The notes: a model not told the origin generated them from the sequence alone. A DNA stretch of 60,248 nt from Bacillota bacterium (GCA_030691505.1 JAUYEG010000081.1:126738-186985); one strand, 5' to 3'; counted from the stretch's first letter, positions 33,778 through 43,720 are shown. Numbers and translations are program-made.

Positions 33778-36091
33778 TCGTCTCGAGGTGCTGCTCAAGA
33801 CCCTTTCCAGCGTGGGGCGCATCACGCCGCCCGGCGGGGAGGCCGGGCGTCCGAGCGTGCTCGACGAGCCTGGCGCCGCCGCCAGCCCTGTCGCAATCCG
33901 GAAGGCCCGGGCCCTTGCCTGGTTGCTTCGGAACGTGCCCGTTCACATCTACCCCGGAGAACTGATCGTCGGGCTGCCGTTTCGCGAGTTGCCCGGTGAT
34001 CCGGGCGTTCAAGGCGAAGCGGCCAGCGAGTCGGGAGTGGGCGAAGCGGCCGGTGGCGAGGCCGCCGCCCGCCTGCTGCCGCCGGGCGGCGCTGCCGGGG
34101 AGGGGTACATCCTCGAGGCGCGGCGTCGGCTCGCCGGGGGGTGGCCGCTGGAACCATACTCCCCGGACATCTTCGGGATCCCGGCAGCGGGCGCCGGCAC
34201 CCGGTATGGGCTGCTCCCGCGATTCGCCACGGACCAGGAGCTGCACGAGGCGGCGCGAGTAGGGCTCGACGAAAACAGCAACCCCGGGCACCTGCAGGCC
34301 GGGCATGCCCGGGTGTTGGCGCACGGGTGGAGCGGGCTGCGCGAGATGGCTGCCGCCAAGCTAGCCGCGCTCGACGAAACCACAGAGATCGGCGCCGGCC
34401 GTGCCGCGTTCCTGCGTTCGGTGCTGATCGTTTTAGACGCGGCGCGAGATTTCGCCCTGCGGTACGCGGATCTGGCCGAAACCCAGGCGGGGGCCGCCGC
34501 GGACCCGGCCCGGCGTGCTGAGTTGCTGCAAATCGCCGCGGTGTGCAGGCACCTGGCGGACGCCCCGCCGTCGACCTTCTGGGAAGCGCTGCAGCTGCAC
34601 TACTTCACCCACCTCATCGCCATGAACCAGGGCGCCAGGCAGATGGGGCGTTTCGACCAGTACATGTATCCGTTCCTGGCGGCCGACCTGGATGCCGGGC
34701 GCCTGACGATGGACCGGGCCGCCGAGCTGCTCGATTGCCTGTGGGTGAAGTACAACCAGCTGACGGATATCACGGTCGACAACCTGCAAAACATGATCCT
34801 CGGCGGGCAGGACCAGGACGGCGGCGACGCGACCAACTTGCTGTCGCACATGTGCCTCGACGCCACCGACCGCCTCGGTCTTGTGGACCCCAAGCTGTCG
34901 GTGCGGCTGCACCGCGGCACCCCTGAAGGCTTTGTGCGCCGCACGGCGGAGATCATCGCCGCCGGACGCTATCAGCCCGGGGTCTACAACGACGAGGCGA
35001 TCATCCCTGCTCTGGTGGGCGCCGGCATCCCGCTCGAGCACGCTCGCGACTACAGCAACGACGGCTGCTCGGAGCTGCTCATCCAGGGCCGGACCAACCC
35101 CTGGTGCTTTGAGGCCAAGGTCCACCTGCTGCAGTGCCTGGAGCGCACCGTACGGAGGCTCGAGGACTTCGCGACGTTTGATGACCTGTTCTCAGCGCTC
35201 AAGGGCGAGATCAACAGGGCTGTGGAGATGGCCCTGGCCAACGCCAACCTGCTGCAGGTCGCCGCGCCCCGCATTTCGCCTAACCCGTTAGTGTCGGCCA
35301 CCGTAGAGGGCTGTCTTGAGCGCATGCTCGACCTCACCGAGGGCGGGGCGCTCTATAACCCGGCGGGGTTATGCGCATCGGGGGTTGCCGATACGGCGGA
35401 TGGCCTCGCCGCGCTGCGCCGGATGATTTACGTGGAAAGGGCGGTGGCGGCCGGCGATCTGGTGCGTGCGCTTGCGACGGATTTCGACGGCGAGGAGAGG
35501 ATGCGCCAGGCCTTGCTCAACCGGGCGCCCAAGTTTGGCAACGACTCGGACGAGGTCGACGATCTCGTGGTAGCCCTGGTACAGCACATGGCCGGGCGCG
35601 TGCGCGGCCGGGTGAACCCGCGCGGCGGCGAATACGTGCTCGGGCTCTTTAGCTACGGGGACTACATCGGCCACGGGCTGATGACCGGTGCTACGCCGGA
35701 TGGGCGCCGCAGGGGAGGGGGGATCTCGCCCAACTTCTCGCCCGCGCCGGGTCGCGACCTGGAGGGGCCGTTCGCGGTCCTTCAGTCGACGGCCAAGGTG
35801 CCGCCCGCACTGACTCCCAACGGCCGCGCCGTGGATATCGCCCTGCATCCGTCCGCGGTCTCAGGACCGGACGGCGTGGCTAACATGGCCGGGCTGCTGC
35901 GGGCGTTTGTGGAAGTAGGCGAGATGCAGGTGCAGTTTAATGTGCTCGACGGCAAGGTCTTGCGCGAGGCGCAGCGCGACCCGGAGCGGTACCGCAACCT
36001 GACCGTGCGGCTGTGGGGATTCCCGGCCTACTTTGTGCGGCTGCCGCGGGAGTTCCAGGAACACCTGATAGCCCGGACTGCCGGGAGGTGA
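33764..36091 (+). CDS. Glycyl-radical enzyme (pyruvate formate-lyase family), substrate unknown
   Basis: Oxygen-sensitive radical enzyme of 775 residues. The active-site Cys lies in SNDGCSELLIQG (C435), followed two residues later by Glu, the C-x-E pattern of dehydratase, decarboxylase and lyase members. It is not the Cys-Cys pair of pyruvate formate-lyase. The radical Gly is in VRLWGFPAYF (G752), 24 residues from the C-terminus. The N-terminal 190 residues include an Ala/Gly-rich insert. The activase gene immediately upstream overlaps it. A hairpin CTGCCGGG/CCCGGCAG surrounds the stop codon. No microcompartment or transporter genes adjoin it, so the substrate cannot be guessed from context. 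Confidence 0.9.
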   Translation: MTRHDRLEVLLKTLSSVGRITPPGGEAGRPSVLDEPGAAASPVAIRKARALAWLLRNVPVHIYPGELIVGLPFRELPGDPGVQGEAASESGVGEAAGGEAAARLLPPGGAAGEGYILEARRRLAGGWPLEPYSPDIFGIPAAGAGTRYGLLPRFATDQELHEAARVGLDENSNPGHLQAGHARVLAHGWSGLREMAAAKLAALDETTEIGAGRAAFLRSVLIVLDAARDFALRYADLAETQAGAAADPARRAELLQIAAVCRHLADAPPSTFWEALQLHYFTHLIAMNQGARQMGRFDQYMYPFLAADLDAGRLTMDRAAELLDCLWVKYNQLTDITVDNLQNMILGGQDQDGGDATNLLSHMCLDATDRLGLVDPKLSVRLHRGTPEGFVRRTAEIIAAGRYQPGVYNDEAIIPALVGAGIPLEHARDYSNDGCSELLIQGRTNPWCFEAKVHLLQCLERTVRRLEDFATFDDLFSALKGEINRAVEMALANANLLQVAAPRISPNPLVSATVEGCLERMLDLTEGGALYNPAGLCASGVADTADGLAALRRMIYVERAVAAGDLVRALATDFDGEERMRQALLNRAPKFGNDSDEVDDLVVALVQHMAGRVRGRVNPRGGEYVLGLFSYGDYIGHGLMTGATPDGRRRGGGISPNFSPAPGRDLEGPFAVLQSTAKVPPALTPNGRAVDIALHPSAVSGPDGVANMAGLLRAFVEVGEMQVQFNVLDGKVLREAQRDPERYRNLTVRLWGFPAYFVRLPREFQEHLIARTAGR

Positions 36092-36200
36092 CCCCCGGCA
36101 GACAATGTAGCGGCAGGGTCTCCTGAGGTGCAGAAGGTATCCGGGTCCGTACAATGGAAAGCTGCGCGTGCCGGCGGATAACCCTACGGAGCTGATGGCG

Positions 36201-36596
36201 GGTGGACTTCCTTGCAGGCCTGGGGGCTGGGCTGGCCGCGGCGCCGGTTGTCGGGGCGGTCCTGCTGTTACGCGGCAGGCGGGTCAGGTCGATGGTCGTG
36301 GTCGGGGAGGGCGGCCTTGAGAGCCTGCGGCGCGTCGGCGAGCTTGTCGTGCTGCGCGCGATGTAGTCGCTGCCTGCGACGGGGGAGGGTCGCATTTTCG
36401 GCGAAATCGGACGCCGTTTTCTCCGCTGGCTTTGGAGAAGGTGCGTCTGGGCAAGCCCATGCACGAGATCGCGCTTGCCGACATCCAGTTGTACCACACC
36501 GCTCGGGGACAGCTGCTCGATCAATTGGCTGCTTCCCCGGGTGCTCAACATCCCCACGAGCGGCACCTGCACGAGCACGTAGGGCGGGCGCTGCAA
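36201..36596 (+). pseudogene. Degenerate coding remnant
   Basis: The 618 bases between the glycyl-radical gene and the exporter hold no intact gene. A frame from GTG 36201 reads MDFLAGLGAGLAAAPVVGAV, a membrane helix, then SLRRVGELVVL, resembling the start of DUF4230-type proteins, and stops at 36365. Another frame continues with KVRLGKPMHEIALADIQLY, and a third with LPRVLNIPTSG. Such frame-hopping coding-like text suggests a decayed gene, but the family is uncertain and it may be chance in GC-rich DNA. Confidence 0.35.
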
Positions 36597-36709
36597 TGAA
36601 GGCCCACGCACCGGAGAAACGGCGGGACGGCCGCCCTGCTGCACCTTGTGCTGTAGGTGGCAGCGCGCGGCCGTCGCGACCGGGTGGGCCCTGCTTTCCC
36701 GTTCTGGGC

Positions 36710-37543
36710 CTAATGGTGGGCGAGTGTCCCCATCTGACGGCACCGGTCCTGGATGCGTCCGAAGACGATAAGCCCGGCGGTAACCGTGACAAACATAAAT
36801 GCAACGAGAATAGCCTGCGCCATGGCGATAGGCATCAGCGTGGTGGTGCCCAGCAACTGCCCGCGTACCGCGTCGTAGGCGTAGGTGAGCGGCAGGGCCA
36901 GGGAGATGGCCAGCAGCGGACGCGGCAGCACGGTTACCGGGAAGTGGGCGCCGCTCAGGATGGTGATGTTGTTGCTCACCAGGTCGATTATGTTGTTGGC
37001 GTTATTGGTTATGAGGACCACGCCGGCCAGCCCGAGCCCGAAACCGTACAGGGCGACCAGCAACGGCGCAACTGTCAGTAGCGCCGGCAGCACCCTGCCC
37101 GTAAACTCGAAGCCAAAGAGCAGCCAGACGCAGCACCCGATCATGAGCATGTTGACGGTCGTCAGGAAGAGGCTAAACAGCGACCGGCCCAGCATCTGCA
37201 CCAGGAGCGGCGCGGGCGTGAGCCAGTTGGATTCGAGGACGCCCGTGTCCATCTCGTTTTTGAGGGCAAAGCCCATGCCCCAGAACACCGCGCTCACGTA
37301 GCTGGAGATGGCTGCGCCGAGCACAAAAAACGCGACGTAGTCCGTCGTGCCGGTGTACGCGCGCAGACCGATGTTGACCCCGTCGACCGCGAAGCTGCGG
37401 GCCATGAAGTAGACCGGAGTCATCCACATCAGCGGTTCGAGGATGCGCATGACCGCGTTGACCGGGTAACTCATGAACACTTGCAGGTCCTTGCGGAAAA
37501 TCGCACCCAGCGCCCGGAGATGTTGTGGCCAGCCCTTGAGCAT
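36710..37543 (-). CDS. ABC-2 type exporter permease
   Basis: Membrane subunit of an ABC exporter, 277 residues with about six membrane segments and the short hydrophilic N-terminus usual for ABC-2 permeases (IFRKDLQVFMSYPVNAVMRI). ATG 37543 follows a GGAGGAGG ribosome-binding site. Longer upstream readings overlap the preceding gene and are not credible. It is last in the order ATPase, permease, permease, with 29 bp from the neighbour. The pair of permeases probably forms a heterodimer. Substrate unknown; drugs, lipids and peptides are usual for this class. Confidence 0.88.
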   Translation of the reverse strand: MLKGWPQHLRALGAIFRKDLQVFMSYPVNAVMRILEPLMWMTPVYFMARSFAVDGVNIGLRAYTGTTDYVAFFVLGAAISSYVSAVFWGMGFALKNEMDTGVLESNWLTPAPLLVQMLGRSLFSLFLTTVNMLMIGCCVWLLFGFEFTGRVLPALLTVAPLLVALYGFGLGLAGVVLITNNANNIIDLVSNNITILSGAHFPVTVLPRPLLAISLALPLTYAYDAVRGQLLGTTTLMPIAMAQAILVAFMFVTVTAGLIVFGRIQDRCRQMGTLAHH

Positions 37544-37572
37544 TCGTCCGCCCGCCTCCTCCGCCTCTAATG

Positions 37573-38421
37573 TTAATGCTGTCCGAGTGTGCCGGCGTGC
37601 AGCATCCGGCGCTGGATGATGGCGTAGGCCAGAAACCCAAGCGCCATGAGCACAGCGCCGGATACGGCCAGGTAGCGGAGCTGTCCCGCGATTGTCCCGA
37701 AGCCGCCCCCGGCCAGCACGGCCCGCACCGCGGATACCGAATGCGAGAGCGGCAGCACCCGTGACACGGATTGCATCCACCCGGGCAGGACGGCGATGGG
37801 ATAGGTGACCCCGCAGAATACCGTAATCAGGCCGCGGACAAAGAAGATCAGCCCGTTGATCTCCTTTGCCACCAGGACCAGACTCGCGAAGATCAGCCCG
37901 GTCCCGTAGATGGACGGGATCGAGATGAGGATCAGGCTCAGCAGGGCCCAGGGGCTGCCCGCAAGCCGTACGCCGTATACCAGTGCTATTGTGAGCATTG
38001 ACATTGACAGCTGCACCAGGCCCATCAGCGCTTCGGCCAGGAATACGCCTACTGCCAGGAACGTCTTGGGGAGCGGCGCCAGCCAGTTGCTCTCGAGTGT
38101 GCCGCGTAGCTGCTCCATACGGAATGACCCGCCGAGCCCCCAGAGCATGATGTTAAACCACATCCAAAACGTGGTCCCGGTGACGAGGAAGGTGACATAG
38201 TCCGTTGTGCCGGCCAGCTGGGCGAAACTGCTTAGCGCCTCACCCGTTGGACCGGCCAGCGCGCGCATCGAGAAGACATACCCGAACGGGAACAGCACCG
38301 GCCACAGCAGCACGCTGATGACCCAGGTCGGATAGCGAATGTATGTCGTCAGCCAGCGCTTGGCGACCGCCATGACGGCCCGCCAGTAGTGCATCCCGGA
38401 TGCTTCATCCACATCCTTCAC
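37573..38421 (-). CDS. ABC-2 type exporter permease
   Basis: Second permease of the exporter, 282 residues. It starts with a short soluble part and KRWLTTYIRYPTWVISVLLW, then about six membrane helices. Its GTG start lies directly after the ATPase stop with GGGAG just upstream, so translation is coupled. Similarity to the adjacent permease in length, helix spacing and the phrase GTTDYV indicates old duplication. Confidence 0.88.
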   Translation of the reverse strand: MKDVDEASGMHYWRAVMAVAKRWLTTYIRYPTWVISVLLWPVLFPFGYVFSMRALAGPTGEALSSFAQLAGTTDYVTFLVTGTTFWMWFNIMLWGLGGSFRMEQLRGTLESNWLAPLPKTFLAVGVFLAEALMGLVQLSMSMLTIALVYGVRLAGSPWALLSLILISIPSIYGTGLIFASLVLVAKEINGLIFFVRGLITVFCGVTYPIAVLPGWMQSVSRVLPLSHSVSAVRAVLAGGGFGTIAGQLRYLAVSGAVLMALGFLAYAIIQRRMLHAGTLGQH

Positions 38422-39405
38422 CTACTCCCGCAGCGACTTGCCGGTCAGCCTGATGAACACGTCCTCCAGGCTCGGGCTCTTGAGCGAGAACTGCCTGATG
38501 TCCGCGCCAAGGTTCACCAGTTCCGTCACCGCCTCGCCAGTGGTCAGGTGGCCGTTGAGGTGGACCGTCAGCCGGTGGACGCGGGCGGTTTCGTCAAAAC
38601 GCAGGTCGTAGTTCACGGCCCCCCGCTCCTGCAGCGCCGCGCCCCACGCGTCATCCCAGCGGGCGATATCGGCCTCAAGCACGTTGAGGTCGTCGAGGTC
38701 GTGCTTGAGCGCTCCCGGGCTGTTGAGGGCGATGATCTGGCCGTGGTCGAAGATGGCCACCCGGTCGCACAGCTGGTCCGCCTCCTCCATGTAGTGGGTC
38801 GTGAGCAGGACCGTGCGTCCCTCCGATTTAACCTCGCGGATCAGATCACGCAGGTTGCGCGCCGATTGGGGGTCGAGTCCGGCGGTCGGTTCGTCGAGCA
38901 TCAGCACGTCCGGCTCGGCAAGAAGGGCCTTGGCGAGGCAGATGCGCTGGCGCATGCCGGTGGAATAGCGCTCGACGTTCTCGTCCGCCCGCTTGGTGAG
39001 CGCGAAACGGTCCAGGAGCGCGTTGATCCTCTGGCGGGCGACCCTGGCGGGCAGGCCGTAGAGCGCGGCGAAGTACTCGAGGTTTTCCCGGCCGGTCAAC
39101 TTCCAGTAGATGGAGCGCTCGCCGCTGAGGACCGTGCCCAGATGGCGCAGGGCCTGGATCGGGTAGCGAATCGCGTCCTTGCCGGCGACCCGTACGCTGC
39201 CTGACGTGGGTTTGAGCAGAGTGGAGATCATCTTGATGGTCGTCGTCTTGCCGGCGCCGTTCGGGCCGAGCAGCCCGAATATCTCCCCCTGAGGGATTTC
39301 GAAAGATACGCCGGCTACGGCGACGACGGGTGGGTCCTGGCGGCTCTTGCCACGGCGCGGGAATTCCTTGCGCAGTTCCTCAACCTCAACCATCGCTCTA
39401 GACAT
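38422..39405 (-). CDS. ABC exporter ATP-binding protein
   Basis: Nucleotide-binding subunit, 327 residues. Walker A is GPNGAGKTTT, the signature YSTGMRQR, Walker B VLMLDEPTAGLDP, and the switch His lies in LLTTHYMEEADQ. A C-terminal extension of about 90 residues after the core is typical of DrrA/NatA-type exporters. ATG 39405 is used; ATG 39393 is possible. It heads the three-gene leftward operon. Confidence 0.92.
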   Translation of the reverse strand: MSRAMVEVEELRKEFPRRGKSRQDPPVVAVAGVSFEIPQGEIFGLLGPNGAGKTTTIKMISTLLKPTSGSVRVAGKDAIRYPIQALRHLGTVLSGERSIYWKLTGRENLEYFAALYGLPARVARQRINALLDRFALTKRADENVERYSTGMRQRICLAKALLAEPDVLMLDEPTAGLDPQSARNLRDLIREVKSEGRTVLLTTHYMEEADQLCDRVAIFDHGQIIALNSPGALKHDLDDLNVLEADIARWDDAWGAALQERGAVNYDLRFDETARVHRLTVHLNGHLTTGEAVTELVNLGADIRQFSLKSPSLEDVFIRLTGKSLRE

Positions 39406-39608
39406 TGTTGAGTCACCCCTGGATGTTGCTTACTCCGCTGTTGCTCATTATGGAGCACGGCCTTGACAATAGCAATACCTCATCTGATGGCCGGCAGCAT
39501 TTCGTGCACCGCGGTCTTGCATCACGCGAAAGCGGTATCGGGATCGATGCCGCTTGTGCGGATACTATGACGGGCACGGAACCTTGGGGTCCTGAGGAGG
39601 GCTCGACC

Positions 39609-40289
39609 ATGTCTTCGACGCGGCGGATACTCTACGGGGCGATCCTGAACGCCGTACTCACAACGCTCATCCTGGCCGGCCTGCGGCTCGCCCTCCGGCA
39701 TCAACTTGATATGCTGCTGTTGCCGCTGTCCTTCGTCGCGGGAGCCGCGATAGGCGGCGCGGGGGTGATGAGGCGGCAGGGCGCCCGGTGGCCTGAGCCG
39801 GTGTTCGCCGGGCTGCTTTCCGCGATCCTTCTCATCTTTGTGCTGCGGGTGGCTTTTCCCGGTCTCGGCCCGACAAGTCCCGGCACCTACCCGGGCGCGA
39901 TCCGCGACTATGCGCAGACGGTCCTGGTCTACCTGGTTATCGGGGGCGCGGGTGCGTTCGTGCTGCCGCTGTTTGACCCGGCGGTGCGGCGCGGCGGTCC
40001 CGCTCCGAGTCCGTCCAAGGTCTTTCTCGCCGCGCTGGCCCTGGTGGCGCTGCTGGCTGCCGTCGAGCTGGTCAGGACCGGCGCCTGGGGTGGACTGCGC
40101 CACGCCTTTTTCGGGCTCGGCGTGCTCGTCGGGGGCAGCCTGTGTGCGCTCGTTGCCGCCGGCCTCGGCCTGCTCCTGACGCTCGTCGGCGCGCACGACA
40201 TGGGGGCATGGGCGGGGGGTCTAGGGCTTCTCGTCGCGGCTGTCACCGTGGTCCTGTGGGCCCTGACCGGCATGCGGTGGTTTCCCTAG
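39609..40289 (+). CDS. Hypothetical membrane protein
   Basis: 226 residues with about six hydrophobic segments and two short loops rich in Gly and Pro. GAGGAGGG precedes ATG 39609. No family was recognised. It is divergent from the exporter operon, with about 200 bases between that include TTGACA at 39463 but no matching -10 box. The 206 bases after it hold no gene. Confidence 0.65.
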   Translation: MSSTRRILYGAILNAVLTTLILAGLRLALRHQLDMLLLPLSFVAGAAIGGAGVMRRQGARWPEPVFAGLLSAILLIFVLRVAFPGLGPTSPGTYPGAIRDYAQTVLVYLVIGGAGAFVLPLFDPAVRRGGPAPSPSKVFLAALALVALLAAVELVRTGAWGGLRHAFFGLGVLVGGSLCALVAAGLGLLLTLVGAHDMGAWAGGLGLLVAAVTVVLWALTGMRWFP

Positions 40290-40442
40290 GCGGGCGCGGT
40301 GGGCGCGGCGCGGCCTTTGGCTTTGGCTGTTTCGGTGAGTAGGCGGTCTGTCTAGGCGTGTGGTGCCGGGTCACCTGACTTGGATTGAGCAGGTTCCGTC
40401 CGCTATCTGCTCAATTCCAGTCAATGAAGGCAGGTACGGCCT

Positions 40443-40462
40443 AAAGAACGGGCCTCCGGCCC
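40443..40462 (-). terminator. Weak terminator after the acetamidase gene
   Basis: On the minus strand a short GGGCC/GGCCC stem (40462-40450) is followed by GTTCTTTAG, 34 bases after the acetamidase stop. Confidence 0.4.
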
Positions 40463-40495
40463 CGCTGCGCCCCCGTCCCCGCGCGCCACCACAAT

Positions 40496-41392
40496 CTAGA
40501 AGCGCAGCCCGTAGGGCTCAAACGTGCGCTTTGGCACGGCCATCCGGACCGTCCGGAGAGGGTCGACAACCTGGCTGATCTGAAGGTCGCATACCAGGCT
40601 CATCAGCATCGCCAAATCATTGACGGAGAGCGGCAGCCTCCGCCGCAAAAAGGACATCGTGTGGTCCATGGCCATCGCCGCCGCCTCATCCAGAGTCTTC
40701 GCTGACGCCAGGCAGTAGAAACCGTCCTCCGTCTCCAGGATGGGCGAGGGGATGCTCTTGCCCGCCACCAGGTCGACCCTGACCGTCACCTCGCCGGGAA
40801 CCTCAACCCCGCAGATGATGACCTCACCGTCTGCCATCAGCGCGTGCAGGTCGCCCATCGCCAGGTTGGCGCCGTCGACGAACACGGGCAGGTACAGCGT
40901 CGTCCCGCGGGCGATCAGCTTGGTGTCCATGTTGCCGCCGTGATCGCCGGGCGTGCCCGTCGGGACATCCCCGTCAGCCGGCGCGGTGCCGATCACGCCG
41001 ATCATCGGCCTCACGGGCAGGCGGAGCTTTTCGTTGAAAAGCGCATGGTCCTCCTCGATGGGCACGATTTTGGTCTGGTTGTGCGTGATGTGGTGGCCCA
41101 GAGCCCCTATGCCGGGCACGGCGATCATCGCCCCGCGCGCCGCCACCCTGATGTCCAGGATGTCCACGACCAGCACGTCACCTGGATGGGCCCCGGTCAC
41201 GCGTAGCGGTCCCGTGGCGGGGTTGATGCCGGACCATGCCCCCCGGGCATAGAGATCCTGTTCCGATGTGACCCTGTTGCTAAAGCAGTCCTTGGTCTCG
41301 AAGACCACCTGTGTGCCGGGGATGGTTTCCGCAACAGCCGGGTTGTGGCGGTTCATGGAGTAAACGCATTTGTCGCCCGGTATCCGCAGCAT
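40496..41392 (-). CDS. Acetamidase/formamidase family protein
   Basis: Amide hydrolase of the FmdA/AmdA family, releasing ammonia from formamide or acetamide. 298 residues. Family blocks: NRHNPAVAETIPGTQVVFET, GDVLVVDILDI, TPGDHGGNMDTKLI and LMADGEVIICGVEV. GGGAGGAG lies before ATG 41392 with 10 bases between. Upstream in-frame sequence is not conserved in character and is excluded. It stands alone, divergent from rmuC across 260 bases. It adds another C-N hydrolase to the window. Confidence 0.9.
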   Translation of the reverse strand: MLRIPGDKCVYSMNRHNPAVAETIPGTQVVFETKDCFSNRVTSEQDLYARGAWSGINPATGPLRVTGAHPGDVLVVDILDIRVAARGAMIAVPGIGALGHHITHNQTKIVPIEEDHALFNEKLRLPVRPMIGVIGTAPADGDVPTGTPGDHGGNMDTKLIARGTTLYLPVFVDGANLAMGDLHALMADGEVIICGVEVPGEVTVRVDLVAGKSIPSPILETEDGFYCLASAKTLDEAAAMAMDHTMSFLRRRLPLSVNDLAMLMSLVCDLQISQVVDPLRTVRMAVPKRTFEPYGLRF

Positions 41393-41652
41393 AGGCGAAT
41401 GACTCCTCCCTTGAAGGCCTAGGGCCAAATGCGACACCGGGCGCGCTTTTACCTTCACGTTGCCGCGGGCCCGCGCCGGAGGCGTCCCGGTCGTTACCTC
41501 CCTGGCTCTCGTTCCCAGGGAGGAACCCCGGGGCTGGCGGGAGAAACTCACCTCGACCGCGCAAGACCATTCACTTCGTGGAGGTTGCACCCGATGGCTT
41601 TCTTTTTTGTGGACGCCACCGGCACCCACCTTGGCACCTGGAGGGACCGCTG

Positions 41653-43014
41653 ATGCAAAACGCGCTCTTGGCGGTAGGCTTGATGGGTCTGGTACTTCTG
41701 AGCTTGCTCTTGCTGCGCCGGCAGACGGCCGCGACGCCGGAGCAGGTAGCCGCAGCTTTGGCCCCCATCAGGGAGGCGCTTGACCGGGACCGCGAGGCGC
41801 AGCACGAAGCCCTCGCGAGCATAAGGACCGAAATGCAGGGCTCGTCCAGGGCCACCAGGGAAGAAGTCACGGGCAACTTCCGCGCCTGGAGCGGTACCGT
41901 CACGGAGCACATGACCGCGCTCGGGGCTCTGCAGAAGGATCAGCTTTCGGACTTTGCCAAACGCCTGACGGAGCTTGCGCAGTCCAACGACCAGAGGATG
42001 ACGGCGCTTCGGGAGGTTGTTGACCGCGGCCTCAAGGAGATGCGCGAGGACAACGCGCAGCAGCTCGAGCAGATGCGGGCCACGGTGGACGAGAAGCTGC
42101 AGACGACCCTTGAGACGCGCCTCGGAGAATCGTTCAAGCAGGTTTCCGCCAGCCTGGAACAGGTCTTCAAGGGGCTCGGCGAGATGCAGGTGCTCGCCAG
42201 CAGCGTCGGGGATCTGAAGAAGGTGCTGACAAACGTCAAGACCCGCGGCATATGGGGCGAGGTCCAGCTAGAGAGCATTCTGAACGAGATACTGACCCCC
42301 GACCAGTACGCCAAGAACGTGCAGACCAAGGCCGGGAGCTCGGAGCGCGTGGAGTTTGCGGTTAAGCTTCCGGGAAACGAGGGCACGCCCGTCTGGTTGC
42401 CCATAGACGCCAAGTTTCCGCAGGAGGACTACCATCGCCTGCTTGATGCCCAGGACCGGGGCGACCTTGACGCCTACGCCGCTTCGGGCGAAGCGCTGGA
42501 GAAGGCGGTCCTGGCCGAAGCCAACAGGATCTCGACGAAATACCTGGACCCGCCCAACACGACCGATTTCGCGATCCTCTTCCTGCCGGTGGAGGGCCTC
42601 TACGCCGAGGTGCTGCGCCGGCCGGGGCTGTCCAGCAGGATCCAGAACGACCATAAGGTCAACGTCACCGGCCCCACGACCTTCGCGGCGCTGGTCAACT
42701 GCCTCCGCATGGGCTTCCGCACTCTGGCCATAGAGCGCAGATCGAGCGAGGTCTGGAGGCTGCTCGGGGCAATCAAGACCGATTTCGGCAAGTTTGGCGA
42801 CCTGCTCGACAAGACCAAGAAAAAGCTGCAGGAGGCCGCCAACAGCGTGGATTCGGCGAGCACCAAGACCCGGGCCATCCAGCGCCATCTCCGCGGAGTG
42901 GAGCAGCTGCCGGCGGATGAAGCCCTGAGAATCCTGCCGGTGGCCGCGGGTGCGGAAGAGGCAGCCGAGTCAGACGCTGCCGCGGCGTTGGACCAGGGCG
43001 ACGAGCCGAAATGA
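41653..43014 (+). CDS. rmuC: DNA recombination protein RmuC
   Basis: RmuC family protein that limits inversion and rearrangement of DNA and has a nuclease-like core. 453 residues. An N-terminal membrane anchor (about residues 3-21) is followed by a coiled coil to about residue 165. The core has TRGIWGEVQLESILNEIL, LPIDAKFPQEDYHRL and DFAILFLPVEGLYAEVLRR. ATG 41653 follows GGAGGG at 7 bases. It ends 38 bp from the convergent PilZ gene. Confidence 0.93.
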   Translation: MQNALLAVGLMGLVLLSLLLLRRQTAATPEQVAAALAPIREALDRDREAQHEALASIRTEMQGSSRATREEVTGNFRAWSGTVTEHMTALGALQKDQLSDFAKRLTELAQSNDQRMTALREVVDRGLKEMREDNAQQLEQMRATVDEKLQTTLETRLGESFKQVSASLEQVFKGLGEMQVLASSVGDLKKVLTNVKTRGIWGEVQLESILNEILTPDQYAKNVQTKAGSSERVEFAVKLPGNEGTPVWLPIDAKFPQEDYHRLLDAQDRGDLDAYAASGEALEKAVLAEANRISTKYLDPPNTTDFAILFLPVEGLYAEVLRRPGLSSRIQNDHKVNVTGPTTFAALVNCLRMGFRTLAIERRSSEVWRLLGAIKTDFGKFGDLLDKTKKKLQEAANSVDSASTKTRAIQRHLRGVEQLPADEALRILPVAAGAEEAAESDAAAALDQGDEPK

Positions 43015-43052
43015 CCCCGGTCAGCTGACGGCGAGTTCACCGCGCCGCCGTC

Positions 43053-43691
43053 TCATAGCCTCTTCCAGGGTATTCCGAGTTCGCCCTGCCTTATGAGCCT
43101 AACCTGACGGCGCGAGACGTAGCGGACAAGCACATCCCGCGTCCGCTCGTCCATCGCATCGAAACTCAGACCCACCAGGTCCTCGTTGCGTTCCCGCGCC
43201 AGCCTGGCCACTTTGCCGCTCACGCTCACAGCCGTGTCCGTGCCCGGCACCGTGAATTCAACCTGGAGTGTCTGCCCGGCGGCGACGGAGCCGGAGGAAA
43301 ACGCAACCAGGGCCCCGTTTCCGCTTAAGTCCCTGATCTCCCCCACAAGCTCGCCGGATGCGAGGGGCAGGCGGGTAGGCACCCGGAAGAACTGTCGCCT
43401 GGCAGGGTTCGTGTCTGCCCGGGGCGCCGTGGTGATCAGCAGCGGCGGCGCGCCAGGCTCCGTACCCAGGACGGTCACCGCCGTGAGATAGGTTTCCGCG
43501 CCTATGTAGCGCCACAGGGTTATCTTGGTGCCAGGGTCGATCCTGACCGGCCCGTTCTCTCCCATGGGTGCGCGGAGCACGAGGCTTCCGGGGCGCGCAC
43601 CGCAGATCTGGGTGACGGCCGTGCGGGGCACGCCACCATGGGTGGAGAGATCAATTTGAACGCTAACTCCGGGCCTGAATGGCCGCCGCAC
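43053..43691 (-). CDS. PilZ domain protein with YcgR-like N-terminus
   Basis: Cyclic-di-GMP receptor candidate of 212 residues. The N-terminal half is a YcgR-like beta domain. The PilZ motifs follow: RQFFR for RxxxR and DLSGNG for DxSxxG, both needed for ligand binding. GTG 43691 is chosen because AGGGGG lies 9 bases upstream; ATG 43712 has no ribosome-binding site. It is a close paralogue of the next gene, and both are read leftward 29 bp apart. No flagellar or diguanylate cyclase gene is present in the window, so the output is unknown. Confidence 0.85.
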   Translation of the reverse strand: MRRPFRPGVSVQIDLSTHGGVPRTAVTQICGARPGSLVLRAPMGENGPVRIDPGTKITLWRYIGAETYLTAVTVLGTEPGAPPLLITTAPRADTNPARRQFFRVPTRLPLASGELVGEIRDLSGNGALVAFSSGSVAAGQTLQVEFTVPGTDTAVSVSGKVARLARERNEDLVGLSFDAMDERTRDVLVRYVSRRQVRLIRQGELGIPWKRL

Positions 43692-43720
43692 CCATGATTT
43701 CCCCCTCGACATGCATGGTG

